Source: Nostoc linckia z4
GTDB lineage: Bacteria > Cyanobacteriota > Cyanobacteriia > Cyanobacteriales > Nostocaceae
Assembly: GCF_002608075.1 (NCBI RefSeq)
Contig: NZ_LAHA01000049.1
Span: 1-57,917 of the forward strand
DNA length: 57,917 nt
Direction: 5' to 3'
Below the pieces are notes generated by a model. It did not search any database and was not told the origin of the DNA. It worked only from the letters and a program-made list of their open reading frames with translations. Below are positions 17,301 through 25,623 of the stretch, one piece after another (positions within the stretch are counted from its first letter, which is position 1; every line of letters starts with the position of its first letter). The position numbers and the translations under genes were made by a program.

Positions 17301-18559
17301 CGGAGGCGATATTCTGCAACAGCAACGCTGCATCCATAAAATGCTTGTCTCCACATTGCAGCCACCGATTTTCGGTCTTCTGGGTGCAATGCATCTACCC
17401 AACCCCAACCTTTGTATTGTTCGAGACTTTGACCAGTGAATGCTTGCCAGGTGGGAATTTCGTCAATTACATTACCCCAAGGTGCGGCACTCCAAATAAT
17501 GGATGCGCTTGCTTGTGCAAGGGAACGATAGCGTGCTTCACTGCGACGCAGATTTTCTTCTACTTGTTGGCGATGGCGCAGTGCGGTTTGTTGTTCGGTC
17601 AAACACTGCTCTAAAGTTCCAAGTTGCTCCTCTGTGAAATTACTAGTTAAATTTTTTGTCTGTATAGAATTTGGCTGTGAAATTGCAACATTGGCAGTTT
17701 CCACAATTGGGTGATATTTTTCCTCTACTGCTTGCAATAATGATTTAGTTCGCTGCTGTTCCATGAATTGACCGATTTGCAGGGCGATGGCACTCATGGT
17801 CTGGAGTAAATCTGAGTCTGGCTGTAAAATTTGGTTGGTGAAGAATTTCATCGCCCCTAAAAGTTTATTACCCAGTACAATGGGCAATTCCATAGCGGCT
17901 GCAAACAAATTTTCATCTGAAGTTAGTTCGCAAATCCAAGCTGGTTGACTGGTTAACTTTTCTCCCAATGCCAGATTTGCAGGCTGGTTAAATACTTGGG
18001 TAACTTCTATGCTCAAATCAGATGAATGCCAACTACCGATGGGATGCAGAGTATTAATTTCTTCATCGACACTCCAAAAAATTCCCAGTTGCCATCCTAA
18101 AGTTTCGCACAGCGATCGCAAAAGCAAAGGAACAGCATTAGCAAGTACAGTAGCCTCAGCTAAAATCTGAGTGATTGTTTGGTGTGCAGACAAGAGCTGT
18201 TTGTGACGTTTTTGTTCGGTAATATCTGTAATTAATATTGATACGCCATTTTCCCCTGGATAAACGCAATATTCTAACCAACGATGCCATATCGGGTCTA
18301 AATACTCAAAATTTACTGTAATTTGTTGAGCAACAGCCCGATGCATCTCGGTGTAAAGTATGCTATTTACTGCCTGGGGATATAAATCCCAAATACTTTT
18401 ACCCAAAAAATCTTCTTGATTGATTTGAGCTAGTTGAGCTAACTTATGATTCACATAGGTGTAGCGCCATTCACAATCTAATATGACAAAAGCATCACCG
18501 ATCCTAGCTAAGATTTCTTCAACATTTTCAGGGATAGTTGCCCGAATTTCAGCAGTCAC
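14321..18559 (-). CDS. Large PAS/GAF hybrid sensor histidine kinase with receiver domain
   Basis: The 1412-residue protein shows, in order: a PAS domain (about 10-115), a GAF-like domain (about 120-265), a coiled stretch, two further PAS domains (about 345-455 and 465-590), and two GAF domains (about 605-745 and 765-930). These are followed by a HisKA dimerisation domain with the phospho-accepting SHELRSPLNP histidine (about 965), an HATPase with N box (NLLSNAVKF), G1 (DTGKGIA) and G2 (GGLGLGLAI), and a C-terminal receiver (VTILVVDDDADT, phospho-accepting Asp in DVLLSDIGMPD, late Lys in HIAKPVEP). No membrane helix is seen, so it is probably cytoplasmic. About 76 residues of repeat-derived WGDGEM and Cys/Pro sequence interrupt the HATPase domain between the N and G1 boxes in frame. 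Output partner and stimulus are unknown. Confidence 0.93.
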   Translation of the reverse strand: MTAEIRATIPENVEEILARIGDAFVILDCEWRYTYVNHKLAQLAQINQEDFLGKSIWDLYPQAVNSILYTEMHRAVAQQITVNFEYLDPIWHRWLEYCVYPGENGVSILITDITEQKRHKQLLSAHQTITQILAEATVLANAVPLLLRSLCETLGWQLGIFWSVDEEINTLHPIGSWHSSDLSIEVTQVFNQPANLALGEKLTSQPAWICELTSDENLFAAAMELPIVLGNKLLGAMKFFTNQILQPDSDLLQTMSAIALQIGQFMEQQRTKSLLQAVEEKYHPIVETANVAISQPNSIQTKNLTSNFTEEQLGTLEQCLTEQQTALRHRQQVEENLRRSEARYRSLAQASASIIWSAAPWGNVIDEIPTWQAFTGQSLEQYKGWGWVDALHPEDRKSVAAMWRQAFYGCSVAVAEYRLRRHDGEYRYMAIRGVPIVNETGKITEWVGMCVDITEGKQAQTERERLLALLEIEQNRLLEANVLLDTLFTNAPIGIGVWDEKLRFVRLNHALAEINGLPEDMHIGKTIAELLPGVHQEVTEAFRHVVKTGESISQETSGETPAAPGKQRYWSVNYYPIPLPSKITWVGAICQEITERKQAQDKQRFLAEASEILAASLDYETTLASLARLVVPEIADWCVIDMICENKSMRRVAAFHADPAKQELVEELQNYPPNLAQAKGVAEVIRSGKSQIIHFIASEQIQALTSNANHFQILQQLNPQSGMCVLLVVRGRVLGALSLVSSTNHRYDSQSLMLAEELARRAAIAVDNARLYTETQQAQQVAEQAASRTARLLAITAALSESLTSAQVAEVIVEQGIAALGASSALVALVTNNGTELEIIRAVGYKEELVNSWRRFSINTAAPLAEAVRTKQPIWQESTPERAARYSHLAKEYSQYNYGAWISIPLTIEGRAIGGMTVAFAENKQLSQDDRAFMLALAQQCAQAMERARLYEIEQTAREAAENANRIKDEFLAVLSHELRSPLNPILGWSKLLQTRKLDEKTIPQALKTIERNAQLQAQLIEDLLDISRILQGKLSLNILPVDLVGVISAAMETVRLSAEAKSIKIHINLEPNLEPVLGDSSRLQQVIWNLLSNAVKFTPEGGRVDIRLEKVERWGDGEMGGWGDGEMGRWGDGEMGRWGDGGDGGDKGDKERSLSGGFRPSELRGERLLPCLPCPLPIPNAQCPMPHAQITVTDTGKGIAPSFLPYVFEYFRQENSTTTRKFGGLGLGLAIVRHLVELHGGTVQVQSAGENCGATFTVRLPLIQQPPESKQDINLSEPSSNLNDVTILVVDDDADTREFIVFLLEEYGASVTAVPSANEALAALKQSLPDVLLSDIGMPDVDGCMFMRELRKLTPQQGGQIPAIALTAYAGEVNAKQVLAAGYNKHIAKPVEPAELIDAIASLYRLHNIGQ
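14992..15226. repeat. Repeat insertion inside the histidine kinase gene
   Basis: The plus strand reads GGGCATTGGGCATTGG units at 14992-15025. A unique-looking middle carries GACAAGGTAGACAAGG and CTTGTCTCCC. At least ten CATCTCCC units follow at 15120-15226. The total is close to 230-235 bases, keeps the reading frame of the kinase and contains no stop on the coding strand. The same families occur outside genes in this window. Confidence 0.9.
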
Positions 18560-18988
18560 AGTTTCTGCTCCTCATTTTTGAATGTATTTGGCTAAAAGCA
18601 CCTCATCAGTTCCTCTCCATCGGTTTATACTGTGAAACGAAACTCATAGCATCGTTATCAGCTTTACCAGTGAAAGTATAACGTTAAATAGATTGTTATA
18701 TTTATATCAGACATAGGCGACGGGGAACGGGGAACAGGGTTAAGGGAATGGCAAATTAGACAATAAAGAATAAAAAACAGAGAAAGTATTAATAGCTCGC
18801 CTGTTGTCTATTCTCTGTTTCCTGTTCCCTAAAAATTATTTTTCCAAATTAAAATTTATTTTTGTATAATTTTGAGTGCCTCTATCTGGGGTTGTAGAGA
18901 TTATCGAATAATCATAGTCTAATACATCCAGTATAGTCCAAACTATTTGGGCTAATAATAGAGTTATTTGAATGCAAAACATTAAAAT
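18560..18988. other. 429-base intergenic region with a hairpin-forming repeat
   Basis: The region between the divergent kinase and small-membrane-protein genes has no gene. From 18717 to 18835 lies an inverted repeat module: GGGGAACGGGGAACAGG pairs with CCTGTTCCC, and AAACAGAGAA pairs with TTCTCTGTTT. The flanks are AT-rich and would hold the two promoters. I could not define them. Confidence 0.6.
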
Positions 18989-19273
18989 ATGAGAGTTTGG
19001 CTTGCTTGCTTTTTTGTACTGTTTGCGTTAGCGGAGTTTTTTGACTGGCTGCAAAAATTTAACTTGCCATTGCCTATTTATATTTTAGGCGGGGCTTTTT
19101 TAGCCGTTGCTTCTAACTATGACAAGATTGTTGGCTCCTATTTCACCGATGCCAGTATGGAAGCATCACTGGAACACCCGCAGTTAGATGCAACCACTTC
19201 ATCTACTGAGCCTGTTTCCTTTGCTATTCCTAGTGTTGTGGAAAATACTCAATCAACAAAGGTGGATGAATAA
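18989..19273 (+). CDS. Small conserved cyanobacterial membrane protein of unknown function
   Basis: This 94-residue protein starts MRVWLACFFVLFALAEFFDW and has a second hydrophobic segment at about 28-42 (PLPIYILGGAFLAVA). A Ser/Thr-rich, acidic and probably disordered tail begins at about residue 55. Two membrane helices with a short aromatic loop are predicted by eye. I recognise the N-terminal half as similar to short hypothetical proteins of Nostoc-like cyanobacteria but know no function. It is followed at once by GGGCATGGGGCAT repeats. Confidence 0.65.
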   Translation: MRVWLACFFVLFALAEFFDWLQKFNLPLPIYILGGAFLAVASNYDKIVGSYFTDASMEASLEHPQLDATTSSTEPVSFAIPSVVENTQSTKVDE

Positions 19274-19450
19274 TTTAATGGGCATTGGGCATGGGGCATG
19301 GGGCATTGGGCATGGGGCATTGCAAATAAAAAATAATCAACTATTTATTTGGGGTGGGGGTCTTGCTGTTGGTGTCAAGGTCAGGACAAACAAGATGTCC
19401 AACCCACAATATTGGGTATTAGGTCTGGGTAGTGGCTTTTATTTGAGTTG

Positions 19451-19610
19451 CAATTGAGTTGTCAGGCGATGCAATTGAGTTGTCAGGCGATGCAATTGAG
19501 TTGTCAGGCGATGCAATTGAGTTGTCAGGCGATGCAATTGAGTTGTCAGGCGATGCAATTGAGTTGTCAGGCGATGCAATTGAGTTGTCAGGCGATGCAA
19601 TTGAGTTGCA
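19451..19610. repeat. 21-base perfect tandem repeat, seven full units plus a partial one
   Basis: The unit CAATTGAGTTGTCAGGCGAT plus G repeats exactly every 21 bases, starting at 19451, 19472, 19493, 19514, 19535, 19556 and 19577. A broken eighth copy starts at 19598. Copies look identical, which implies recent expansion. There are no spacers, so it is not a CRISPR array. Confidence 0.97.
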
Positions 19611-19643
19611 GCTAATCTGTTCCCTGCACCGCAAGTGGGGAAG

Positions 19644-19795
19644 GTAACTCCAAAAAATAAATGATTCTGCTTGGGGTCGTTGACCCTTTAACTTTGCTCA
19701 GGGTCAAGGCTTCGACTCTGCTCAGCCTTTACTGCTGACACTCAACAGTCAACAGTCTTCTGTGGAATATTTTTTTACTTGGAAGTCCCTAAAAA
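19644..19795 (+). repeat. MITE-like element, copy 2 (longest)
   Basis: The left end is AACTCCAAAAAATAAATGAT and the right end is GGAATATTTTTTTACTTGG followed by AAGTCCCT. The ends are imperfect inverted repeats of each other. The interior has CGTTGACCC/GGGTCAAGG and CAACAGTCAACAG segments. The element ends about 85 bases before the CHASE2-kinase start. Confidence 0.75.
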
Positions 19796-19881
19796 TTTGA
19801 CAAGCCAATGCCTCGAATTAGCAGGTAAATTGCTAGATTAAATTAGAGGAATCTACCTATTGAGGCTAGCGCCGCAACATT

Positions 19882-22089
19882 GTGATTAGTGGATTTTTAG
19901 AAAAACTCCGTGTACCGTTTGTCAAAGATCGAAATTCGCGTCAAACTTCCTTGGGCAATAGCTGGCTGCAAGTTATTTTGGTTAGCAGTGTAGCAGTCAC
20001 CGGCTCGATTTGGGGAATTCGTGAACTCAACTGGTTGCAGCCTTGGGAATTAAGAGTGTACGATCAGATGTTGCGATCGCGTCCTCTAGAACCACCAGAT
20101 GAACGAATTTTACTGGTAACCATCACTGATGCAGATCTCCAACCAGAAAAATGGAATCTGTCAGATACTAAAATTAATCAACTGTTACAAAAAATCAATT
20201 CTTATCAACCGCGTATTGTTGGTTTATATCTTTTTCCTCCACTAAATAAAAGTTTAGGCGCAAACAAACAAAATCAAAACAATATTATTAGTACTTGCTT
20301 GTTTAGCAGCGTTGGTAGAAATGAAATTCCACCACCGTTGAATTTTCCCATAGATTTTGTTGGCTTTAGCGATGTAGTTCCTGATAATGAAAATGACCAA
20401 ATTCTGCGCCGGAGTTTGTTATTCGCCCATTCTACAGATGAAAAATGTACGACATCGTTTGCATTTGGGTCGCTACTTGCCATTAAGTATTTGGAACAAC
20501 AAGGAATTGAATACGAATTCACAGAACAAGGAAATTTTCAGCTAGGTGAAGTTATCTTTCCGCGTCTCCAACCTAATTCTGGTAGTTATCAACATTTAGA
20601 CGCCAATGGTTATCAAATACTATTAAATTATCGTCACCCAAATTACCTTGCCAAACAGGTGACATTAACAGAAGTTCTTAACAACAGCGTTAATCCCAGT
20701 TTATTTAAAAATCGTTTAGTAATTATTGGGACTACCTCAGTTAGCCAAAATTCAAGTAGCTTTTATACACCTTACAGCAGTTTACCAGATCAACCAGCGA
20801 GAATGCCTGCTGTATTTATTCACGCACAAATAGCGAGTCAATTAATTAGTACAGTATTGGATGGGCGGCCTTTAATTTGGTATTGGCCTGACTGGATAGA
20901 ATTAATTTGGCTGTGGGGCTGGGCAGTTTTAGGTAGTACTTTAGCATGGTGGTTGCGAAATCCCTTACTTTTGTTAACAATGGGCGGGATAACCTTAGTT
21001 GTATTAGTGGGAATCTGCGTTATTTTGTTTCTTGAAGCCGGATGGATACCGTTAATTCCTTCTGCTTTGGCTTTAACGTTTAGTATTATCTGCGTTATGG
21101 CTTATACTAATTATGAAAATCAACGGCAGACTCAAATAATTATTCTGCAAGTTGAAAAACAACAAGAAGCCATCGCCCAATTAAATCTGATTTTAGAAGA
21201 TAAAACAGCAATTCCAGATTCGCAACTTGATTTTCCTGAGGCCATTGATTCAACACAAAAAAAATCTGGTGATTTGCTGTTGGGTGGACGTTACCAAATT
21301 TCCAAAGTCTTGGGTGCAGGTGGATTTGGTCGTACTTATTTAGCCCAAGATACTCAACGACCGGGGAATCCCACTTGTGTTGTGAAAAAATTAATGCCAG
21401 CGCGCCAAGATAGCAGATTTTTACAAGTTGCTCGCAGATTATTTAATAGTGAAGCAGAAATTTTAGAAACTTTGGGCAAACATCATCAAATACCAGAATT
21501 ACTTGCATATTTTGAAGATGACCAAGAATTTTATTTAATTCAAGAATATATTGAAGGACATACTTTAAGTGAAGAATTGCCACCTGCACATCACTTACAA
21601 AGCGAATCATTTGTGATTGCCATGCTCAAAGAAATCTTAGAAATTCTGACATTTGTTCATCAACATCGAGTGATTCATCGCGATATTAAACCGACTAATA
21701 TTATTAGACGGGCTAAAGATAATCAATTAGTCTTAATTGACTTTGGGGCTGTGAAATTAATGCAGCCGCCTAGTAGCGAACAAACAGAATTAGCCACAGT
21801 GGCCATCGGAACGCGGGGTTATGCACCTCCAGAACAATTTGCAGGTCATCCCCGCTTGTGCAGTGATATTTATGCTTTGGGAATGATTGCCATTCAAGCC
21901 TTAACTGGCATACCACCACAGGAACTACATCCAGATCTAGAAACGGGTAATGTGATGTGGCGACAAACAGCACGAGTCAGCGAAGAATTAGCAGTAATTT
22001 TAGATAAAATGGTTTGCTATCATTTTAGCGATCGCTATCAATCAGCCGCCGCAGTTTTACAAGATTTAAAACGAATTTCAATTAATTGA
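19882..22089 (+). CDS. CHASE2-domain membrane serine/threonine protein kinase
   Basis: The 735-residue protein starts at a GTG; I see no good ATG nearby. An N-terminal membrane helix (about 28-47) is followed by a periplasmic CHASE2 sensor domain (about 55-310; WELRVYDQMLRSRP at the start is typical). Three helices follow at about 335-415 and then a linker. The Hanks-type kinase domain (about 470-735) has the glycine loop GAGGFGRTYLA, Lys502, the catalytic loop HRDIKPTN with Asp601, DFG at 620-622 and GTRGYAPPEQ. All catalytic residues are present. It probably phosphorylates cytoplasmic targets in response to an extracytoplasmic signal. The signal and targets are unknown. Confidence 0.94.
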   Translation: MISGFLEKLRVPFVKDRNSRQTSLGNSWLQVILVSSVAVTGSIWGIRELNWLQPWELRVYDQMLRSRPLEPPDERILLVTITDADLQPEKWNLSDTKINQLLQKINSYQPRIVGLYLFPPLNKSLGANKQNQNNIISTCLFSSVGRNEIPPPLNFPIDFVGFSDVVPDNENDQILRRSLLFAHSTDEKCTTSFAFGSLLAIKYLEQQGIEYEFTEQGNFQLGEVIFPRLQPNSGSYQHLDANGYQILLNYRHPNYLAKQVTLTEVLNNSVNPSLFKNRLVIIGTTSVSQNSSSFYTPYSSLPDQPARMPAVFIHAQIASQLISTVLDGRPLIWYWPDWIELIWLWGWAVLGSTLAWWLRNPLLLLTMGGITLVVLVGICVILFLEAGWIPLIPSALALTFSIICVMAYTNYENQRQTQIIILQVEKQQEAIAQLNLILEDKTAIPDSQLDFPEAIDSTQKKSGDLLLGGRYQISKVLGAGGFGRTYLAQDTQRPGNPTCVVKKLMPARQDSRFLQVARRLFNSEAEILETLGKHHQIPELLAYFEDDQEFYLIQEYIEGHTLSEELPPAHHLQSESFVIAMLKEILEILTFVHQHRVIHRDIKPTNIIRRAKDNQLVLIDFGAVKLMQPPSSEQTELATVAIGTRGYAPPEQFAGHPRLCSDIYALGMIAIQALTGIPPQELHPDLETGNVMWRQTARVSEELAVILDKMVCYHFSDRYQSAAAVLQDLKRISIN

Positions 22090-22256
22090 ATTGAGATATA
22101 GCGATTTACAGTTAAGTGAGGTGAAGATAATATTTTGAAACGCATACCGCCGTTAGGCGTTCCCGCAGGGTAGGGACGCAAAGTAAAGCGCTCCAGGTAC
22201 GCAGAGATTTGTGCCTCAGTAGACTAGAAAACGCTATATTATTGAAGGTAAACATT

Positions 22257-22856
22257 ATGAATCCAAATGCTACAGCCACGCAATACGATAAAATTGCTCA
22301 ATGGTGGCAAATTGAGCATCAAGATTCGTTATATGGTATCGCGCAATTGGAGCGGGCTATCAAATTTACTTCTGGGCGACACTCAGCTATTGACATAGGA
22401 TGTGGAAGCAGTGGACGTTTCATTAACGTCTTCACTAAATATGGATTTCAGGCTGAAGGACTTGATATTTCCACCGAAATGATCGATTTAGCCAAGTCTT
22501 TACATCCAGAAATTACATTTTACAATGAAGACATCTGCTATTGGATTCCTGCAAAACTTTACAGCTTCATTTCAGCTTGGGACAGCACTTTTCATTTACC
22601 GCTAAATATGCAAGAGCCTGTGATGAAAAAGCTGTGCGATGCTCTAGAACCCAATGGAGTACTTTTGTTCACCTGTGGCGGCGGACATACAAAAAGTGAG
22701 ATTTCAGGTTCATTTCAAGATTTAAACTTTGACTATAGCACTTTAGGAGTAGATGCTTTCCTACAAATTTTGACCGAGCATCACTGCACATGTCGCCATC
22801 TGGAATATGACCAATATCCGGAAAATCATGTTTATATAATTGCTCAAAAGACTTAA
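22257..22856 (+). CDS. Class I SAM-dependent methyltransferase
   Basis: I start the gene at the ATG at 22257 (MNPNATATQYD), which has GAAGG eight bases before it, giving 199 residues. Earlier codons of the frame fall in an intergenic repeat. Motif I for SAM binding is AIDIGCGSSGRFI (about 43), motif II is GLDISTEMIDLAKS (about 66), and motif IV is FISAWDSTFHL (about 101). It resembles small methyltransferases with unassigned substrates. No partner gene is adjacent. The upstream 22129-22205 stretch (CGTTAGGCGTTCCCGCAGGG and CGCAAAGTAAAGCGC-type units) is repetitive. Confidence 0.85.
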   Translation: MNPNATATQYDKIAQWWQIEHQDSLYGIAQLERAIKFTSGRHSAIDIGCGSSGRFINVFTKYGFQAEGLDISTEMIDLAKSLHPEITFYNEDICYWIPAKLYSFISAWDSTFHLPLNMQEPVMKKLCDALEPNGVLLFTCGGGHTKSEISGSFQDLNFDYSTLGVDAFLQILTEHHCTCRHLEYDQYPENHVYIIAQKT

Positions 22857-23156
22857 CATTGTTGCTAATTGAAAGTATGAATTAGTTTTTAGGACTTACG
22901 CACAAGTAATGAAATAAGAAACCGCAGAGAAAATTAGTTATGATTCCCACAGTCATTGCACCCCACCCCGAAGTTCGGGGAGGGGAGACAAAGCGTAGCT
23001 TTGGCTCTTTGGGGTTTTTTGCGTTTAATAAGTAATCAAGTGGACATGATATCAGGTCAATCTTCGACAGTTGTCTGAAAAATTTTCTACACTTAGAGTA
23101 GAAACACATCGTATCCTATTGTTAATCTACTTGTAAGCTATTGAGGAAACAAAGCG
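22857..23156. other. 300-base intergenic region with a GC-rich hairpin
   Basis: No gene is seen. CCCCACCCCGAAGTTCGGGG at about 22961-22980 with AGGGGAG after it forms a short inverted repeat, and TTTGGCTCTTTGGGGTTTTTT lies at about 23001-23020. The latter could serve as a terminator for the methyltransferase gene. The remainder precedes hyuA. Confidence 0.5.
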
Positions 23157-25304
23157 ATGTTAAAAGTTTTTGCAGACAGGGGTGGTACATTTACAGATAT
23201 TGTTGCTGTTACCAATAACCAAGCAATTATCGACAGACTTTCAAAACATTCCGGACGTTTTTTAATTGTTCCTCTGCCTCATCAACAATGGATTATAGTT
23301 TATAAATTACTTTCAGAAAATCCCGAACAATATCAAGATGCAGCTATTCAAGGCATTCGGGATATTATGGGTCTTTCTAGTAATGAAGCAATTCCTGGCG
23401 AAGCAATAGAAGTGATAAAAATGGGGACAACGGTAGCCACAAATGCACTGTTAGAAAGAAAAGGCGATAGAGTTGTGCTGCTAATTACTAAAGGTTTTAA
23501 AGATGCCCTGCGAATTGGCTACCAAAATCGTCCTCATATTTTTGCTCGTCATATTGTTTTACCAACCATGCTTTATGAGCAAGTAATAGAAATAGATGAA
23601 CGCTATGATGCCAAAGGTAATGAATTAATTGCTGTAAATATCGAGCAAGTCAAAGGGGATTTGCAAGCAGTTTATCATACAGGAATTCGTAGTTGTGCCA
23701 TTGTTTTGATGCATAGCGATCGCTATCCCCAACACGAACAACAAATAGCGACCATTGCCCAAGAAATTGGCTTTACTCAAATCTCTGTATCTCATCAAGT
23801 TAGTCCGTTAATGAAATTAGTTAGCAGAGGAGATACAACAGTAGTCGATGCTTATTTAACTCCTATTTTACGTCGCTACGTCAATCAAGTGGCGAGTGAA
23901 TTGAAAATGGGGCATGGGGCATTGTGCATTGGGGATGGGGCACAAGGTAGCACCTCATCTTTCATCAAACTAATGTTTATGAAATCCGATGGCGGTTTAG
24001 TTGCAGCTGAACAATTTCAAGGAAAAGATAGTATTTTAAGCGGCCCAGCCGGGGGTATTGTTGGTGCAGTTCAAACTAGTAAAAGGGCAGGTTTTGAGTT
24101 AGTAATTACCTTTGATATGGGAGGAACCAGTACAGATGTTGCTCATTTTAAAGGAGAGTATGAACGAGAATTAGAATCAGAAATTGCTGGCGCACGAATG
24201 CGAGTTCCGGTATTAGCAATTAATACTATTGCGGCTGGTGGCGGTTCGATTTTGTTTTTTGATGGTTCTAGTTATCGTGTCGGCCCTAAATCTGCTGGTT
24301 CAATTCCCGGCCCTGCTTGTTATCGTCGTGGCGGGCCATTGGCGGTGACTGATGCTAATGTAATGTTAGGTAAAATTCACCCGCAATATTTTCCTTCAGT
24401 TTTTGGAATTGATGGGAATTTACCTTTAGATAAAGATATTGTGATTGAGAAATTTACACAATTAACCCAAGAGATTGCAACTACTACAGGAAATCATTGT
24501 ACACCAGAACAAGTAGCGGCTGGATTTATGGCGATCGCTGTGGAAAATATGGCGAACGCAATTAAAAAAATCAGCCTACAACGTGGTTATGATGTTACGC
24601 AATATGTGTTGTGTTGTTTTGGTGGTGCAGGCGGGCAAGTTGCTTGTTTAATTGCCGATACCTTGGGCATGAAAAAGATATTTCTTCACCCTTACGCTGG
24701 AGTTCTCTCGGCTTATGGCATGGGATTAGCTGATGTGCGGGCAATTAGAGAAGCAGGAGTCGAACAACCTTTAACTCCAGCATTAATTCCTCAATTACAA
24801 CACTTAATAGAATATTTAGAAACCCAAGCTAGAAGTGAAATCAATGAAGCACGCACTCAAGTAGAATTAGTGCGAAAAGTTAACTTAAAATATGAAGGCA
24901 CTAACTCAATTTTAATAGTTAATTTTGCCGATGAAGTGGCAGCAATGCGACAAGAATTTGAAACAGAACATAAATCGCGCTATGGTTTCATTCAATTAGA
25001 GAAAACCTTAATTGTCGAATCTGTTTCTGTAGAAGTAATTCAGAAGATGGATACACCAGAAGAACCTTTAATTAATCGTACTCGTTCTTTAGATGAAGCC
25101 CCCAAACCTGTTGAAACAGTCCGGATGTTTACTGCTAATAAATGGCACAATACACCGATTTATCGACGAGAAGATTTACAACCAAAAGATAGAATTACTG
25201 GAACTGCAATTATTGTCGAAAAAATTAGCACAATTGTAGTTGAACCCAATTGGCAAGCAATCTTAACTGAACGTAATCATTTAATATTGCAACGTGTTGC
25301 ATAG
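23157..25304 (+). CDS. hyuA: Hydantoinase A / 5-oxoprolinase A-type subunit
   Basis: The 715-residue protein contains the hydantoinase/oxoprolinase N-terminal domain (FADRGGTFTDIVAV at residue 4 and MGTTVATNALLERKGDR at about 89). The central ASKHA-fold ATPase has FDMGGTSTDVAHFKGEYE at about 320, AINTIAAGGGSI and GPACYRRGGPLAVTDAN. The C-terminal part ends near WQAILTERNHLIL. Together with HyuB it hydrolyses cyclic amides such as 5-oxoproline or hydantoins with ATP. Cyanobacteria often encode the two halves separately. A repeat-derived MGHGALCIGDGAQG stretch (from residue 251) lies in frame after VASEL. The hyuB gene follows 1.2 kb downstream, with an RNA methyltransferase gene between them. 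Confidence 0.93.
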   Translation: MLKVFADRGGTFTDIVAVTNNQAIIDRLSKHSGRFLIVPLPHQQWIIVYKLLSENPEQYQDAAIQGIRDIMGLSSNEAIPGEAIEVIKMGTTVATNALLERKGDRVVLLITKGFKDALRIGYQNRPHIFARHIVLPTMLYEQVIEIDERYDAKGNELIAVNIEQVKGDLQAVYHTGIRSCAIVLMHSDRYPQHEQQIATIAQEIGFTQISVSHQVSPLMKLVSRGDTTVVDAYLTPILRRYVNQVASELKMGHGALCIGDGAQGSTSSFIKLMFMKSDGGLVAAEQFQGKDSILSGPAGGIVGAVQTSKRAGFELVITFDMGGTSTDVAHFKGEYERELESEIAGARMRVPVLAINTIAAGGGSILFFDGSSYRVGPKSAGSIPGPACYRRGGPLAVTDANVMLGKIHPQYFPSVFGIDGNLPLDKDIVIEKFTQLTQEIATTTGNHCTPEQVAAGFMAIAVENMANAIKKISLQRGYDVTQYVLCCFGGAGGQVACLIADTLGMKKIFLHPYAGVLSAYGMGLADVRAIREAGVEQPLTPALIPQLQHLIEYLETQARSEINEARTQVELVRKVNLKYEGTNSILIVNFADEVAAMRQEFETEHKSRYGFIQLEKTLIVESVSVEVIQKMDTPEEPLINRTRSLDEAPKPVETVRMFTANKWHNTPIYRREDLQPKDRITGTAIIVEKISTIVVEPNWQAILTERNHLILQRVA
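23907..23951 (+). repeat. GGGGCAT-type repeat inserted in frame in hyuA
   Basis: Units GGGGCATGGGGCATTG, TGCATTGG and GGATGGGGCACAAGG are the same family as the intergenic tract at 19278-19325. They add about 15 residues between two conserved segments of the protein (VASEL and IKLMFMKSDGGL). Confidence 0.85.
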
Positions 25305-25623
25305 AAATTTTAATTCAATTTCATCAACCAAACATGGAATTAATAGAAACACACCGATTGAAAGGTGAAAGAATATGCGAATTTCATTGGAACTTAATTA
25401 CTCAAAATTTTTTGTACTGAAGTAGTCATAGCTATTCGCGTCAGTTAGCATCACAGCATTAATATTTTAGCTGACATCAGGTTGTGAGGGGAAAATAAGA
25501 CTTAGAATCAGCTTATGTTAGTATTGGTAACAATGAAGTTGATGTCTGCGGTAAAGTTTCCGCAATATCTCATGCTAATTCAAGTTTTGTATGTAGAGAG
25601 CCAAGTAGCTCTGCTGAAGGAGG
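25305..25623. other. 319-base intergenic region between hyuA and the TrmH-type gene
   Basis: No gene is seen. A small inverted repeat TGCGG...TCCGCA occurs at about 25547-25566. The last bases include AAGGAGG abutting the ATG of the next gene, an unusually close ribosome site. Confidence 0.5.

Larger units (their letters stand above)
19274..19881. other. 608-base gene-free region made almost wholly of repeats
   Basis: In order it holds GGGCATGGGGCATGG units (19278-19325), a short unique stretch, a 21-base tandem array (19451-19610) and a MITE-like copy (19644-19795). A short leader precedes the GTG start of the CHASE2 kinase. Open frames on both strands through the tandem array arise because the unit length is a multiple of three. 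Confidence 0.85.

Noticed and set aside
19451..19610. Possible CRISPR array
   Set aside because: Units are directly contiguous with no spacers, and no cas genes are in the window.
19419..19647. Open reading frames on both strands through the 21-base array
   Set aside because: They exist only because the repeat unit is seven codons long without stops; no start context and no conserved part.
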